A DNA stretch of 64,000 nt from Diphasiastrum complanatum (lineage: Eukaryota; Streptophyta; Lycopodiopsida; Lycopodiales; Lycopodiaceae): positions 21,210 to 85,209 of the forward strand of contig MU832140.1 in the NCBI GenBank assembly GCA_029204225.1, read 5' to 3'. The stretch's first letter is position 1. The number at the start of each line of letters is the position of its first letter. The notes under the pieces are model-generated. The model was not told the DNA's origin. It was given only the letters and a program-made list of their open reading frames with translations, and ran no database searches. The position numbers were made by a program, and so were the translations under genes. Shown one piece after another: positions 20,258 to 31,132 of this stretch.

Positions 20258-23200
20258 TTATTGGGGACTTTTATTGGCTTCGCGCTGAATCTTAATTAAA
20301 TGATATTGCACCTTCTCCATAAAGTCAAGACGTGCAGTATTGAAATCCAAATTATGTGGTAGAAAACAACGGTGGGCTCCGGCAATCCACTTGGAAGTTG
20401 TCCATGAGGTGAAGCGGGATTCCCAAGAGCCTCCCATCATAGCCGCACGGAAATATAGTCAAGCAATCGGCAACGAATCTTTGATTTGCTCTAAGGCCAT
20501 CGGGTTATTTGGATCAAATGCCAGGGTAGGAAGGCAATCGTCCCATTTGGTTGCCACTGATGCCAACAGAGTTAGATCTTTTGCAAACATTGCCTATTGT
20601 TGCACCGTTGGATCCGGAGAGTGGACATACTCTCTCTGATATGCTTGTAAGGCCCGATGGAAGTCTACCGAAATGTTCCAGCTGTAAGGCTGATGGATGA
20701 TTGGACAATTGGGTGTATGGATGGTGATTTTGTCCATAGCCAATTCCAAATCTTTCCATTTATGTCTTCGCGACATTGGCACGTAATAAGGATCTACCCG
20801 CAACTGGAGAGGGCTGACGACGTAACTCCTAATTGATTCCGAAGTTTTCTCAAAAACCATGATTCTCCATGCCGGCTGCTCTCCCAGTGTAGGTATTTTG
20901 TCCAATTCTTTGCCGGTCTCGATCTCGGAGGTCTTAAATTTGAGAAACCATCCACCACGCGAGGACTCATGTGGATGTTGCTTTAAGAAGGTCTGGATCT
21001 GGTCCTCGACGCTGATGGGCCTTCTGAATAAATGGCTTGTCCTTGATGAGGATGGACCTGCTTGTACTGTTTGTATGGTTGGCGGTTGATCTGCTAGATC
21101 TGGAGCTCCTCCCTGGTCCATGCTCGAATCAGCCCCTGTATCCATTTGTACAGTTTCTTGGCGCGAAGGGAAGAATTGTGGCATGACCGGGACGGGGATT
21201 TGTGGTTCGGCTTCCAACACTTGAGCGGCGGCTTTTTCATAGGCGTTGATGGTCTCTTTTGCCTTTGCCAACTCAGTTGAAGCTGCTCCTTTGAACCTAT
21301 CAAAGCGGCCTTGGAATCCCTGAAGGGCCACTTTGTATGTTTCCTTTTTCTTGAACAAATATGCAATCTTCGTCGGTGTGACCGGATGATCGAGTATTTG
21401 TGTTTGCAGATAGGCATCACGCTCAAATATGCAATTCACCTTGAAGCTGTGTGCAATCTTGTTCGGTCATCTGTAATTGCCCCTTCAGTAGCTGCACTTG
21501 TTGCTTGACCTCTTGCACTGCCTTATCTATCTAATCTTGTGTGGTTGTCAGGGCATTTTGTAGGGAGCTGATGTAGGTTCCCAAGCGATCAGCTTGTTGC
21601 TGGGCCAATGTCTTTTCGCTTTCAGCCTTTTCTTCATGTTGCTTGGCTATCTTCACCTCTCAATCCAGCTGGACAATTTTCTGGCTGATCAGAGTGTTTT
21701 TGGATCCTAGATCAGAGATCCTCTGTTCCATTTCCTTCTTCTTATCCAGCATAGATTGGATCACTTGCCCAAGGCTGGAAACTAACCCTAGAGTATCACC
21801 AGAATCGATGGTCGTGGAGGTGGCAGCAGTAGGAGACCCTAATGGTACTGTCCTTGGTAGGCGTGGAATAGGTGCCAAGGTCTCTTCTTCTTCAAAAGTA
21901 CCCTCTTCTTCAAACCCTTCAGGCACCGTGGCGCCGAACTGCTTTGGTGACTTTACAGCTGTGTCGACCCGAAGTGTGGCTGAGCTATCCTATGTGAGTG
22001 GTTGCTGACTGGCATCTTCGACACCAACCGTAGATTCATGGATATGCCCGAATCCTCTTCCAGGGGATTGGGGTTCAAAGGGCGCTGGGCTCTGGGGGTC
22101 GGAATCATCGAACATATCCATGAAGAATTGTGTGTTGGGTGAGGTTGCTTCGGTGTGTGGGAGTGAGGCGGCCTGGGCAGCTGTGATGGGAATGGTAGGC
22201 CCAATGGTCACAGACTGTCCTTGTATGGGAGCAGAGGCGAGGAAAACATCAGAGACAAGGGGAATTGGAAGTTCAGTGCGAACAACAGTGGAAGCACAGC
22301 TAACGAGGTATGCCTAGTGCGACGTCATGACGCGGAAGGCGAGTCAGGAATTACGATCTCGCTGCATGGACGACGACGACTATGAGAACTTGAGGCCTGA
22401 TGAGATGACTCGGTCAGTGCTTCTTCGTAAATCGAAAGCACAGAATCCAGGTGGAAGCCATGGATTCTGATTTCTAAGTGAGAAGCGGCTAAGAGGGACA
22501 ATAGAGAGCCAACGGCGAACTGCTGCTTTGTATTGGCCTTAATAGCTCACTTGAGCTCACCAGAAACAGTCTTGAACCAGTTATATGGTTTAAGAGGGGC
22601 TTTGGCCAACTTAGTGTGGGACTCCACTATCTTGTGAAGGATTTGAGATGTGATGCGGTCTTTCCTGAGGTTGCCAACCATCAAGAAATGATTCAACAAT
22701 TGGGCAGCGGCGTGGATGGAAGGCTCAGTGATGGCTTTCAGAAGGTAGCCGTCATTAGTCCAGTGCAGATCGTTGGTGAGGTCAATGTATGGCTTGATGG
22801 CCTGTTTGGCGTGCTTGTGATTGGGTGAGGCTTGCATACCGGATGAGATTCCTATAGCTGCAAGTGCGGCCTCAGTGACGTGCACCTTGTGTGTGGCTCC
22901 TTGGAAGGTGATATAAAACTTGGATTTCTCTTCCTTCCATGTACTGAAGGCAAGAGTGATGAAATCCATATTGATGCATCCCAAAAAGGCTCTCTCATGA
23001 ATACCCATTGTAGTAAGTAGAGGCTCCGCAAGGGTCATCCACTGAGTGACCATGCTTGTGCTAGGAAGAATCATGATGTCCGTTGCAGATGGGACATCAC
23101 GATGGATAGTACAATGCGGAGACTGGAAAGTATCGGTAGAAGACATGATGATCAGAAAGGAATTATAACCGCATGAAAGTGTATCAGAAGGCAATGCAGA

Positions 23201-23364
23201 AAATTTGGAAGGCTTTGGTCGCAAGAAAAATTCGCAAGAGCTTCGCTAGCACAAGTGAGGAATGAATCGAATTCAGCCAACTTATAGGTGAAATTGGTGG
23301 GTCCATTACATTGAATAGTAGTTGGGCTGATCAGTTCTGAACAAAAATTTGCAGGCATGTACAA
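20258..23364 (-). pseudogene. Extra ORF downstream of integrase, about 950 residues, copy 1
   Basis: This is not gag or pol. It lies between integrase and the 3' LTR, where Athila elements carry env-like ORFs and Tat elements additional ORFs. Read in order: a short N-terminal part with a hydrophobic stretch (NFLHCLLIHFHAVIIPF), frameshifted to MSSTDTF; a ~230-residue domain (FSTWKEEKSKFYITFQGATH, YIDLTNDLHWTNDGYLLKAI); a Ser/Pro-rich linker; an acidic segment (EEEGTFEEEETLAP); a coiled coil (IQSMLDKKKEMEQRI); a second Pro-rich linker; and a ~250-residue C-terminal domain (SVEDQIQTFLKQHPHES, RVDPYYVPMSRRHKWKD) ending at 20258. Several stops and frameshifts break it. Two further copies in the window show the order is conserved. 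Function unknown; no catalytic motif seen. Confidence 0.75.
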
Positions 23365-23937
23365 TACTGTAAAAATAGGCTATAGAAATCTCGGCGAAGG
23401 TTTCTAGGGATCTGAACCTATCAGACGAACGTTTTCTAGAGCTGGCAAAGGATGAACCTTCGCCCAGGTACTGTCATAAATGTATTTTTTCACAATCTGA
23501 ACCTATGGACAACCTAATTTTGACATTTTAAGATCATCTAGCAGGTCGGCGAAGGTTCATAATGAGGTTATGATGCTCGGCGAAGGTTCCCAAAATGGCA
23601 TATCACTGAACATTTGTTTGACTCAAAAATTGAATTTTCGCCCACCTCAATTTAGATAAATCAAGGGTGGATGTATAGTCTGAGAGCTCAACGAAGGTTT
23701 CTGATATTGTATTGGCCAAATCTGCCCAAAATAGTGATTTTCTAAGTCATTTTCCATAAAAAAAAAAATATTGTGCTTTCTTTTCCTTATGCTGATGACT
23801 TCCTGACTTTTGCTCATCAGTCTTTCCTTATTTTATTTATTTATTTTTAATTGTCTTTTTCCAAAAAAAAAAAGTCAACAAATTAAATATTGAAAACAAA
23901 AAATTGAAAACAAATAAAATGAAAAAGTATATTGAGA
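23365..23937 (-). other. Spacer between integrase and extra ORF, with CGAAGGTT motifs
   Basis: No gene. The stretch repeats AACCTTCGCC (- strand sense) and carries the word pair CTGGGCGAAGG / CCTTTGCCAG separated by TTCAT, a hairpin that is perfect in the copy at 45428. A/T-rich runs lie at 23757-23780 and 23820-23930. The same spacer occurs at 45119-45530 and 52540-52925. Confidence 0.7.
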
Positions 23938-24940
23938 TCAGGCTTGCTGAACTGGCGGAGCAGGCTGCCAAAACTTGCGTAATCGGCTGTCATTTATCAG
24001 AGTATCAAATTGTTTTCCATCCAAGTGCTCAAGAATTACTACGTCATAGTTCAGGATTTTCTTCACTTTATACGGGCCTTCACTAGTAAACTTCAACTTA
24101 TCCTTGATAAGCTTGGTTTTGTACATCAATGCAAGATCTCCTGCTTCCAGATCTTTTTTGTGCAATCGACGATCGTGCCATGCCTTGCGGCGGGCTTTCT
24201 CTGCTGCTAAGGCATGAACTGCCATCAATCGAGTTTCACATAATTTGTGCAACGCTTCATGACGAAGTTGTAAAGACTGATCATCATTTAATCGTTCTGT
24301 TGCTGCTATGCGTAAAGATGGGATTAAAAATTCAATTGGCATAACAACATCTTGACCATAAACCAGTTGAAAAGGTGTTTGATTTGTACTATTTTTGTAA
24401 GCGGTTCTGAATGTCCATAATGCTACATACAGTTTATGTTCCCAATCAGACCGACTTGCTTCAACTGTCTTTGTCATAATGGTGCAGAGAATCTTATTGG
24501 AAGATTCAGCTTGTCCATTCCCTCTAGGATAATAGGGAGTACTAAATCTGTATATAACAAAAAAATCTTCCAGTAAACACTTTATTGTTTGATTAACAAA
24601 GTGTGTACCCCGATCACTGACAATTTTGATCGGACATCCAAATCTGATTATAGTATTTTCATATAGAAACTTGGCCGTAGATTTGCATCAGCCACTTTGA
24701 CAGCTTTGGCTTCAACCCACTTGGTCATATAATCAGTTGCGACGATAATGTATCGGGCCTGAGATCCTTGCGCAACGGGATGAATAGGACCAACATAATC
24801 CAGTCCCCATTTTTCAAACGGTGCTTGCGATAAAACCGGATGTAAGGGTTCATAATTCTGTCGAGTAGGCCGTCGTGCTCGTTGGCAAACATCACATGTC
24901 TGAATTAAATTCTATGTGTCCTTATGAAGCGTAGGCCACC
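23938..24940 (-). pseudogene. gypsy integrase of the long - strand element
   Basis: From about 24910 downward the zinc-finger end TCDVCQRARR and core ALDYVGP-type block (KWGLDYVGPIHPV) appear, then ATDYMTKWVEAKAVKVADA. A one-base loss near 24680 shifts the frame, so the second Asp region is scrambled in that frame. The well-kept end (24477-23938, 179 residues) has DWEHKLYVALWTFRTAYKNS, FQLVYGQDVVMPIEF and LKFTSEGPYKVKKILNYDVV, ending in APPVQQA. No chromodomain is present. Non-chromovirus gypsy type. Confidence 0.9.
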
Positions 24941-25020
24941 AACAACCGGATTGAAAAAGTTTGCGAACAGTCATGTGAAAACATGATTAAATCTGGTACT
25001 TCATGTGGTAAAACACATCT

Positions 25021-25566
25021 TCATAAAATATTATCTGATCCACGACGATACAATTGTCCTGCAATTAATTGATAAGGTTGAGCCTTATGAATCAATTGAA
25101 TTTTCTGTACTTTTGTCAAAGAGTCATTCGGTTGTCCTAGCATCTGGTACTCAACAATATTTGTCGCCCACTCAGGTACTGCTTCAACATAGAACAACGC
25201 AGCATCTAGCAGTTCATCATCCACTTCTGTATTAATTGGTGCGGATTCAATTCGTGAAACGTGATCGGCTAGATAATGTTGCTTCCCCTTTCTGACCACA
25301 ATTCGAAAGTCAAATTTAGTCAATAATAATAACCATCTTGTAATACGTCCAGTATTACACGGCTTATTTACCAAGTAAAGTAACGGTTGATGATCCGTAT
25401 AAAATGCAAAGTGCATTTCCACGAGATAGTGACGAAATTTTTTAACAGAAAAAATCATGGCTAGCGCTTCACGTTCTGTTGTTGAATAATTCTTCTCTAG
25501 AGTTGTAAGCTGTCTGCTTGCAAATCGTATAGGATAATCCTTCTTATAGTCACCTGGCTGCATCAA
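25021..25566 (-). pseudogene. gypsy RNase H and integrase tether
   Basis: This 181-residue frame begins after the RT connection. YPIRFASRQLTTLEKNYSTT and EREALAMIFSVKKFRHYL are RNase H blocks, followed by FAFYTDHQPLLYLVNKP and KGKQHYLADHVSRIES. The last part (AQPYQLIAGQLYRRGSDNIL) leads to the integrase HHCC domain, which is cut by a stop and a deletion near 24960-25020. The frame overlaps the RT frame by 17 bases, which points to a simple frameshift. Confidence 0.9.
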
Positions 25567-26269
25567 AACTGATCCAATGGCGTATTTTGAGGCATCCGTA
25601 TGAACATGAAACTCTAATGTCCAATCTGGAGAACGCAGTATTGGTGCTGAAGATAATGTTTTTTTTTAACTTTTCAAAGACTTCTAACGCCTCTACTGTC
25701 CAAATAGGAACAATAGTTAATTTGTATATAGGTCGTGCTAAATCCGCAAAGAAGATAATAAAAATTCGATAGTAGTTCGCATGACCCATAAACACATAAA
25801 CTCGAATTGTTGCTGGCGGTGGCAATTCCACAATAACTTTGATCTTGGAATAATCGGTGGAAATACCATGTCTTGATATCACATGTCCAAGCACCACTCC
25901 GTGAGAAACCCATATCTGGCATTTTTCTAGATTTAGAGAAATCTGATATTTGCGGCATCTTTCAAAGACTTTCTCCAATCGATCCAGGTAGTCTGTATCT
26001 GTGCTATGAACTCCCAAGTCATCCAAGTAAATTTCAAGGAATTTCTACAGATAATCTTTAAAGGCAAATTGCATTACTCTTTGGAATGAACTTGGTGCAT
26101 TACAGAGTCCAAACGACATTACTTTGTAAGCATAGGTGCCCCATTCTGTTGCAAAAGCAGTTTTGTGGCGATCGGCAGGTGCAATCTTAACCTGGTTGTA
26201 ACCACTAAATCCATCATACTGCTTTGCTTGTTTCTTCGTCATCGAACCTGTGATCTTGTCTCCCTTCAA
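25550..26269 (-). pseudogene. gypsy reverse transcriptase, N-terminal half deleted
   Basis: Two frames cover RT from the palm on. The first (26269-26045) starts with protease-linker text (ITGSMTKKQAK) that jumps into YDGFSGYNQVKIAPADRHKT, so the fingers and early palm present in the sister copy (54036-54776) are missing, about 1 kb. Motif B is FGLCNAPSSFQRVM. The next frame (26026-25550) gives MDDLGVHS, the end of the YxDD box, then LNLEKCQIWVSHGVVLGHV and FMGHANYYRIFI. The copy cannot make active RT. Confidence 0.9.
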
Positions 26270-27576
26270 TATAACTGCTTTGGGCGATTTGATTGTTGGT
26301 TCATCAGGAACATTACTCCAAATCTGGTCGGATCCATATGATGTAGAATCTGTTCATCCGTAAGTTTTGCATTGCCATCATAAGTTAAGGCATGGCTCAT
26401 TGGTATGAGATCATCCTCAATTGGATCTGGTATAGGTTCCGTTGATATCCAGGCTACATTCAGCACATTTAGTGGAAATGTGATTGGCGTATCCAAAGTT
26501 CGATCTAACAAGGAAATCTTGCTCATCTCTGATTGAATATCTTGTTGACACATATATCCTGCTGTACAATCAATTGTTGCAAGAGCTTCGTTCCAATTGA
26601 CAATATACGTTTGAGAATCGTAGTGAACTCCCAATTTTCTCTCTGATCGATCACAAGTGTGATCCATTGTTGATGAATCATCATCCGCTTTTTAAACCAC
26701 TGGCTTGATAGTCCAAGTCGTAGGATCAACTTTAACTGCACGTTCACGATTTTCAAAAGTGATTTTGCCGGTACCCCAGCTATGAATTACTTGCGTAACT
26801 TGTAACCATGGACGTCCTAAGAGAACTCGGTAGACATTTGGTGCTTCTGGTAAGTCCATCACAACGAAAGTAATGACAAATTGTACTCCTGCAATCCTGA
26901 CAGGTATATCTTTCACCTTTCCTCATGGATAAACTGTCGTTTGATCAGCTAGCTTAATAGCAAAAGTAGCAGGCTTAATCTTTGTAAGGCCCCATTTTGT
27001 ACATAGCTTTGTAGTAATCAGGTTAACTCCTGAACCGCCATCTATCACGGTTGTTTCTTTAGAAAATTGTCTATGTTGTATCGGCAGAGTGGTATTCTTT
27101 TGTTCACTTTCCCAAGCGACTCCAACATGGAGTACATCGTTAGGTTCCTCAAATCCAGCACAAAAATGCAGCTCCTGATGGTCTTCTGACTCTTCTTGAG
27201 CTAACTTTTGCGCTAAGACTTCTTTTGCTTTTGGCACCAACTTTAGGAACTCTCCCAATGAAATATTGATCTTGCTAGACAAAATATTCATGAGTAATTC
27301 TGTATGCGGTGCTTCCGGTTCAGTCATCTTGAAGGGTTCTTCATGATGATGTAATTGATCATTCATATCCGTACGTAAATTTCTTGGAGGCTGCAATGGT
27401 GAAGACCAAACTTTAGCTGTTACTTTAGCAGCCTCAAGTTCCTCTTCTTCTTGCAGATGTTTAATCCATTGTCTCATATCTTGATATCTTTGTTTTTCTG
27501 CATTAAGATTTGGATAGACTCTCGATGCTGTTGGTGTATCGTTCAATGGTATAGAATCAGTAGGTACTGAATCCAC
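26266..27576 (-). pseudogene. gypsy aspartic protease and linker
   Basis: The frame at 27576-26923 encodes the gag tail, with a long acidic/Gln-rich helix, and the start of protease. The catalytic motif reads VIDGGSGVNLI, so the usual D-S-G is D-G-G; the sister copy at 55737-56291 has the same wording, so this is a family trait rather than decay. After a stop near 26920, PVRIAGVQFVITFVVMDLPE and VLLGRPWLQVTQVIHSWGTG complete the protease. The final frame (26667-26266) is linker to RT. Confidence 0.88.
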
Positions 27577-27588
27577 TACTGGTTCTTT

Positions 27589-28927
27589 TTACTTTTGTGC
27601 TCTGGTGACCACCATCAAGGGTGCACTTGGTTTATTCTGAGCTATTGATTCTTGCTTGATTGTTATCAAATTTACAGGTGCTATAGCTGGTGGTGGCTTC
27701 GGTCTTGCTGGACAGTCTTTATAGCAATGCCCATATCCACAGTCACGATAGAATGGTACAAATTTTTCTTTATTTGAGCATTCTGCAACTCTATGATTTT
27801 CTCCACATGCAAAGCATCCAAGTGGTGCTCTAGCCCAATTTCTTGAGGCTTGTTGTTGAGCGGCAGCATAAATGGCGTACTGTTCTGAAGATCCACCTTC
27901 CTGATCATTACCGTAGCTCCATTGCTCATCACTTCCGTAAGGTTCTGGTTCCATCAAATTGGCAGGAGGAGCGGAGTGTTTTGGTGGGGCAGGCAAAGCT
28001 AGACGTTTCGGGTATCCAAGAGTAGATTGTCGCAGTCTTGCTACTGGATTGCCTCCATACTGTGGATCTTGATATCCCATCTGGGCATACCATTGCTGAA
28101 TTATTCGAGGGTTGAAGTTGCAAAAGGCAGTGTCATGGTCATGTGAATTACACAGATGGCAAATACTGATTTTCATTCGTTTTTTCAATTGAGGACACTC
28201 GTTCACTGTGTGATTTCCTGTACAAATAGAACACCAGACATTTTCCCTGGTAGGAAAAGTCTTTGCAAACTTCTCAGGTTCCTTGTTCGCTTCTCCATGG
28301 AAATTTTCCAATGCTTTGATCTTCTCATCAAATTGCAATTGCAACTTTTCCATCTGTTTCTACTGGGTCTTCCCAAGTTTCTCGAACTCATTGAGCATCA
28401 TTTCTGCAGTAGCATTGGCATTCGTTGATGCAATAGTGGTGGATGTCGTAGTAGTCTGCCCTGCTGTATAAGGCAACATACTAACATTCGGCTCATCATC
28501 TGAATCTTCATCCTCCTCCCGAATTGCATCGTCCATCGCATTTTGCAAAAGTCCGTACTCATTATGGCGTTTCAGCTCACGTCTGATCCGTTTAGGTAGA
28601 CTTGACAAAAACCACATAATCATGGCATTTTCATTAATCAGCTCATGCTCACATTCAGATCTAAGACGTTTCACCCTTTCGATGTAATCTCGAACCATTT
28701 CCCACTTTCCCATTTTAATTTTACTTAAAAGTAGGAAAGGGTCTTCCATAAACTTCCGCGGTTTGAACCGTGTGATAAGGGCTCATTTAATAGTCTCCCA
28801 ATCTGTACGCTCAGTTTCATCTTGGTTATAGTACCAATCTTGTGCTGCAACTGTTAAGGCCATAGGAAACAGCTTAAGTTTATCTTGAGGATAAATCTCA
28901 CCATAGACCTCACAAGATTCAGCACAA
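27589..28927 (-). pseudogene. gypsy gag with four zinc-knuckle-like motifs
   Basis: From the 5' end: KLKLFPMALTVAAQDWYYNQ is the capsid-like block of plant gypsy gag. It is followed (28749-28360) by YIERVKRLRSECEHELINEN, WFLSSLPKRIRREL and the acidic AIREEDEDSDDEP. The next frame (28353-27589) carries CSICTGNHTVNEC, CHLCNSHDHDTAFC, CFACGENHRVAEC and a degraded CGYGHCYKDC. Several knuckles in series are unusual, since most gypsy gags have one. Three frame breaks are visible. The 5' end is fused to LTR sequence at about 28927, so the gag start is lost. Confidence 0.9.
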
Positions 28928-29157
28928 TCTAGCATCAAAGAGACAAAGCTAGTTGTCACGTGTAGGTTCGTTCCCATGAGAGCGATAGTATAGTTCATAT
29001 TTCAACATGAATAGAGGATCCAAATCTAACACTGACATCCATTAATCCTATAAAACATTAACACTGCACATCCACTAACACTACGATCCATTAACACTAC
29101 ACATCCACAATAGAAATAGCTTACTCTTCCTCTCTCTCCCTTTCTCTCTCACAAATT
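28928..29157 (-). repeat. LTR remnant fused to gag
   Basis: The - strand sequence from TGTGAGAGAGAAAGG to GATGCTAGATTG matches the 3' part of the LTR (compare 600-813). It passes straight into gag at about 28927. The LTR end, primer-binding site, leader and first part of gag are deleted, so a 71-residue ORF that starts in the LTR and reads into gag is a junction artefact. Confidence 0.85.
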
Positions 29158-29170
29158 GTATAATAACACT

Positions 29171-29201
29171 TCAGGTTAGGCAAGGAAAGAAACCCACTAC
29201 A
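29171..29201 (+). repeat. LTR-end fragment in opposite orientation
   Basis: TCAGGTTAGGCAAGG to CCCACTACA equals the last 31 bases of the + strand LTR (822-852). It lies head to head with the - strand remnant next to it. The terminal CA abuts chromovirus integrase sequence at 29202, so this marks an insertion border or inversion breakpoint. Confidence 0.85.
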
Positions 29202-29907
29202 TCTTGCTGCAAAGACTGAGAGATCATAGCGAAAAATTAGTGGTCAGCCAAACTTGATCACCTTTCTTAAATTCTAGTTCTCATCGATGTGGGTTTACGT
29301 CAGCTGCCATGATACGTTGTGATTGCTCCAAAAATGCCTTCACCTCGATAAGCTTTGTGTGCCACTCATTGATGAATTCCTCTACAGTGGGTACCCGAGT
29401 TTCTTGCACGCCTGTAAGAAAAGAGTTCGGAACAATCGGTAAGCGACCATTGCTTATCTCGAAGGGTGACTTTCTAGTAGATCTGTTCACTTGGTTGTTA
29501 TGTGCGAACTCGAGGATATCCAAGTAGCTGACCCAATCGAGCTGGTCCCAAGTGTCATAATTTCGTAAATATTGTTCAATCTGTTGATCAACTCTCTCAG
29601 TTTTTACGAACTTGGTGCCTCATTTAGAAATAATCGTTCTAGGCAGGCCATGGTATCTGAAGACACATTTGAAAAACAACCTTTCCACTTCTTCAGCTGT
29701 CACTGAACTCTTAGTTGGTACAAGGTGACCTTGTTTTGAAAAACGGTCAACCACCACATGAATCGAGTTGAAACCCTGGCAACGTGGTAGTTGAACAATA
29801 AAATTCATGCTCACTGAGTCCCAAGGGTATGCTGGTACTGGTAATGGCTGGAGTAGTCTTGCTGGGGCTAGTGAAGGTGGGCACATAGGATCAACATCTG
29901 CCCACAT
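29202..29907 (-). pseudogene. chromovirus integrase, core broken
   Basis: The frame 29907-29620 encodes PWDSVSMNFIVQLPRCQGFN; the usual M-D-F is M-N-F here, so the first catalytic Asp is lost. VVVDRFSKQGHLVPTKSSVT and LFFKCVFRYHGLPRTIISK follow, the latter being the 'I-S-D' block with Asp changed to Lys and then a stop. The text then jumps from GTKF to TERVDQQIEQYLRNYDTW, deleting the stretch that holds the catalytic Glu. 29523-29281 gives ILEFAHNNQVNRSTRKSPFE. The tail GDQVWLTTNF ends at 29202, where LTR sequence interrupts it. Typical Del/Tekay/CRM-like wording. Confidence 0.9.
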
Positions 29908-31132
29908 ATCTGGCCAATAGAAGCAAGTTCATACATGTGATTCTCCCCTAGATGTCCAATGGCTAGTACGTCATGGTGTTCCCTCAAGATTTTCTTCCTC
30001 AGGTTGGTGTTGTCTGGGACGTATACTCTGCATTGTTTATAAACAACCATTTGATCTTTCCAAGTGAAATGTTTACAAGGCTTTCCCAGATGAAATTCGA
30101 TCATTAAGTCCTTAGCCAACGCATCGACACCATAGTTCTCTTTGATTTCTTGGAGTAGACCAGTCACCTGAGTTGATGCCATTGCCATCAAGTGCTCCTG
30201 TCTATTGAGTGCATCTACTACCACATTATTCTTTCTCACCGTATGTACAATGTCTATATTGAATTTTGAGATAAAGTTTTGCCATCGCCATCTGCATTGG
30301 CATGAGCATACCTTGGGATGAGACGTACTTGAGTGATACGTTGTTAGTGATGCCTTAAAGGGCTTTCCTGCCACATAATGTCTCCAATGCTCCACTGCTT
30401 GTAGGACAACAACCATTTCTTTTTCATGAGTTGGCCATCATCGCTCTACGTCACTCAATTTCTTTGAAAAATATGCAAGTGGTTTTTCTTCTTGCATCAA
30501 CACGGCCCCAATAGCAAAGGCTGACACGTCTGTATGTATTTCAAAAGGTTTGGTAAAGTCCGGTAGGAAAAGAATGAGTTCTTGAGTGATTCGTCATTTT
30601 AGTTCTTGGAATGCTGCTTCGCATTCCGGTGTCCATGTCATCTTTAGATGAGTCTTTGTCGCTCCAACAACGGTGCCACAATTTTGCTAAATGCCTCAAT
30701 GAATCTCCTGTAAAAATTACATAGCCCCACAAAGGATTTGATGTTATGAACAGTTTTAGGTGCTAGCCAATCCAATATAGCTTTGATCTTCTAAGGATCC
30801 ATTCGAATCCATCCGTAGTCTATAACATGTCCAAGGAAATTAACTTCCTCTACCACAAACTCACATTTCTATCTTTTCGCGAACAAGCAGTTCCTCCTCA
30901 GTCATTGGAGAACCATCCTTAAATGTTTAATGTGATCTTTGAGGCTCCGGCCAAATACTAAGATGTCATCGATGTACACAATGACAAATTCATTCAGGCA
31001 GTCTTGAAAAATGTTGTTTATCAACATGCAAAAAGTGGCTGGTGCGTTTGTTAGACCGAACGGCATCACCATGAACTCGTGACTCCTGCACCATCTTCAA
31101 AACGCCATTTTGTGCTCATCACCTTCAGCTAT
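29868..31132 (-). pseudogene. chromovirus RT (second half), RNase H and integrase zinc region
   Basis: In several frames: [20 protein letters not shown] (motif B), [20 protein letters not shown] (motif C with YIDD intact), VNFLGHVIDYGWIRMDP and FVGLCNFYRRFIEAFSKI. RNase H follows (QAVEHWRHYVAGKPF) and the tether FNIDIVHTVRKNNVVVDALN. The 30416-29868 frame continues to VYVPDNTNLRKKILREHHD, with AIGHLGENHMY as the HHCC start. Many stops between 31130 and 30420 show age. Confidence 0.88.

Noticed and set aside
20258-23364. Calling the extra ORF a true envelope gene.
   Set aside because: Only one hydrophobic stretch, no clear signal peptide, no cleavage site and no C-terminal membrane anchor. 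Position alone does not make it an envelope gene.
28783-28998. A 71-codon - strand ORF starting MNYTIALMGTNLHVT.
   Set aside because: Its first ~25 codons are LTR sequence fused to gag by a deletion, so it is a junction artefact and not a natural gag start.
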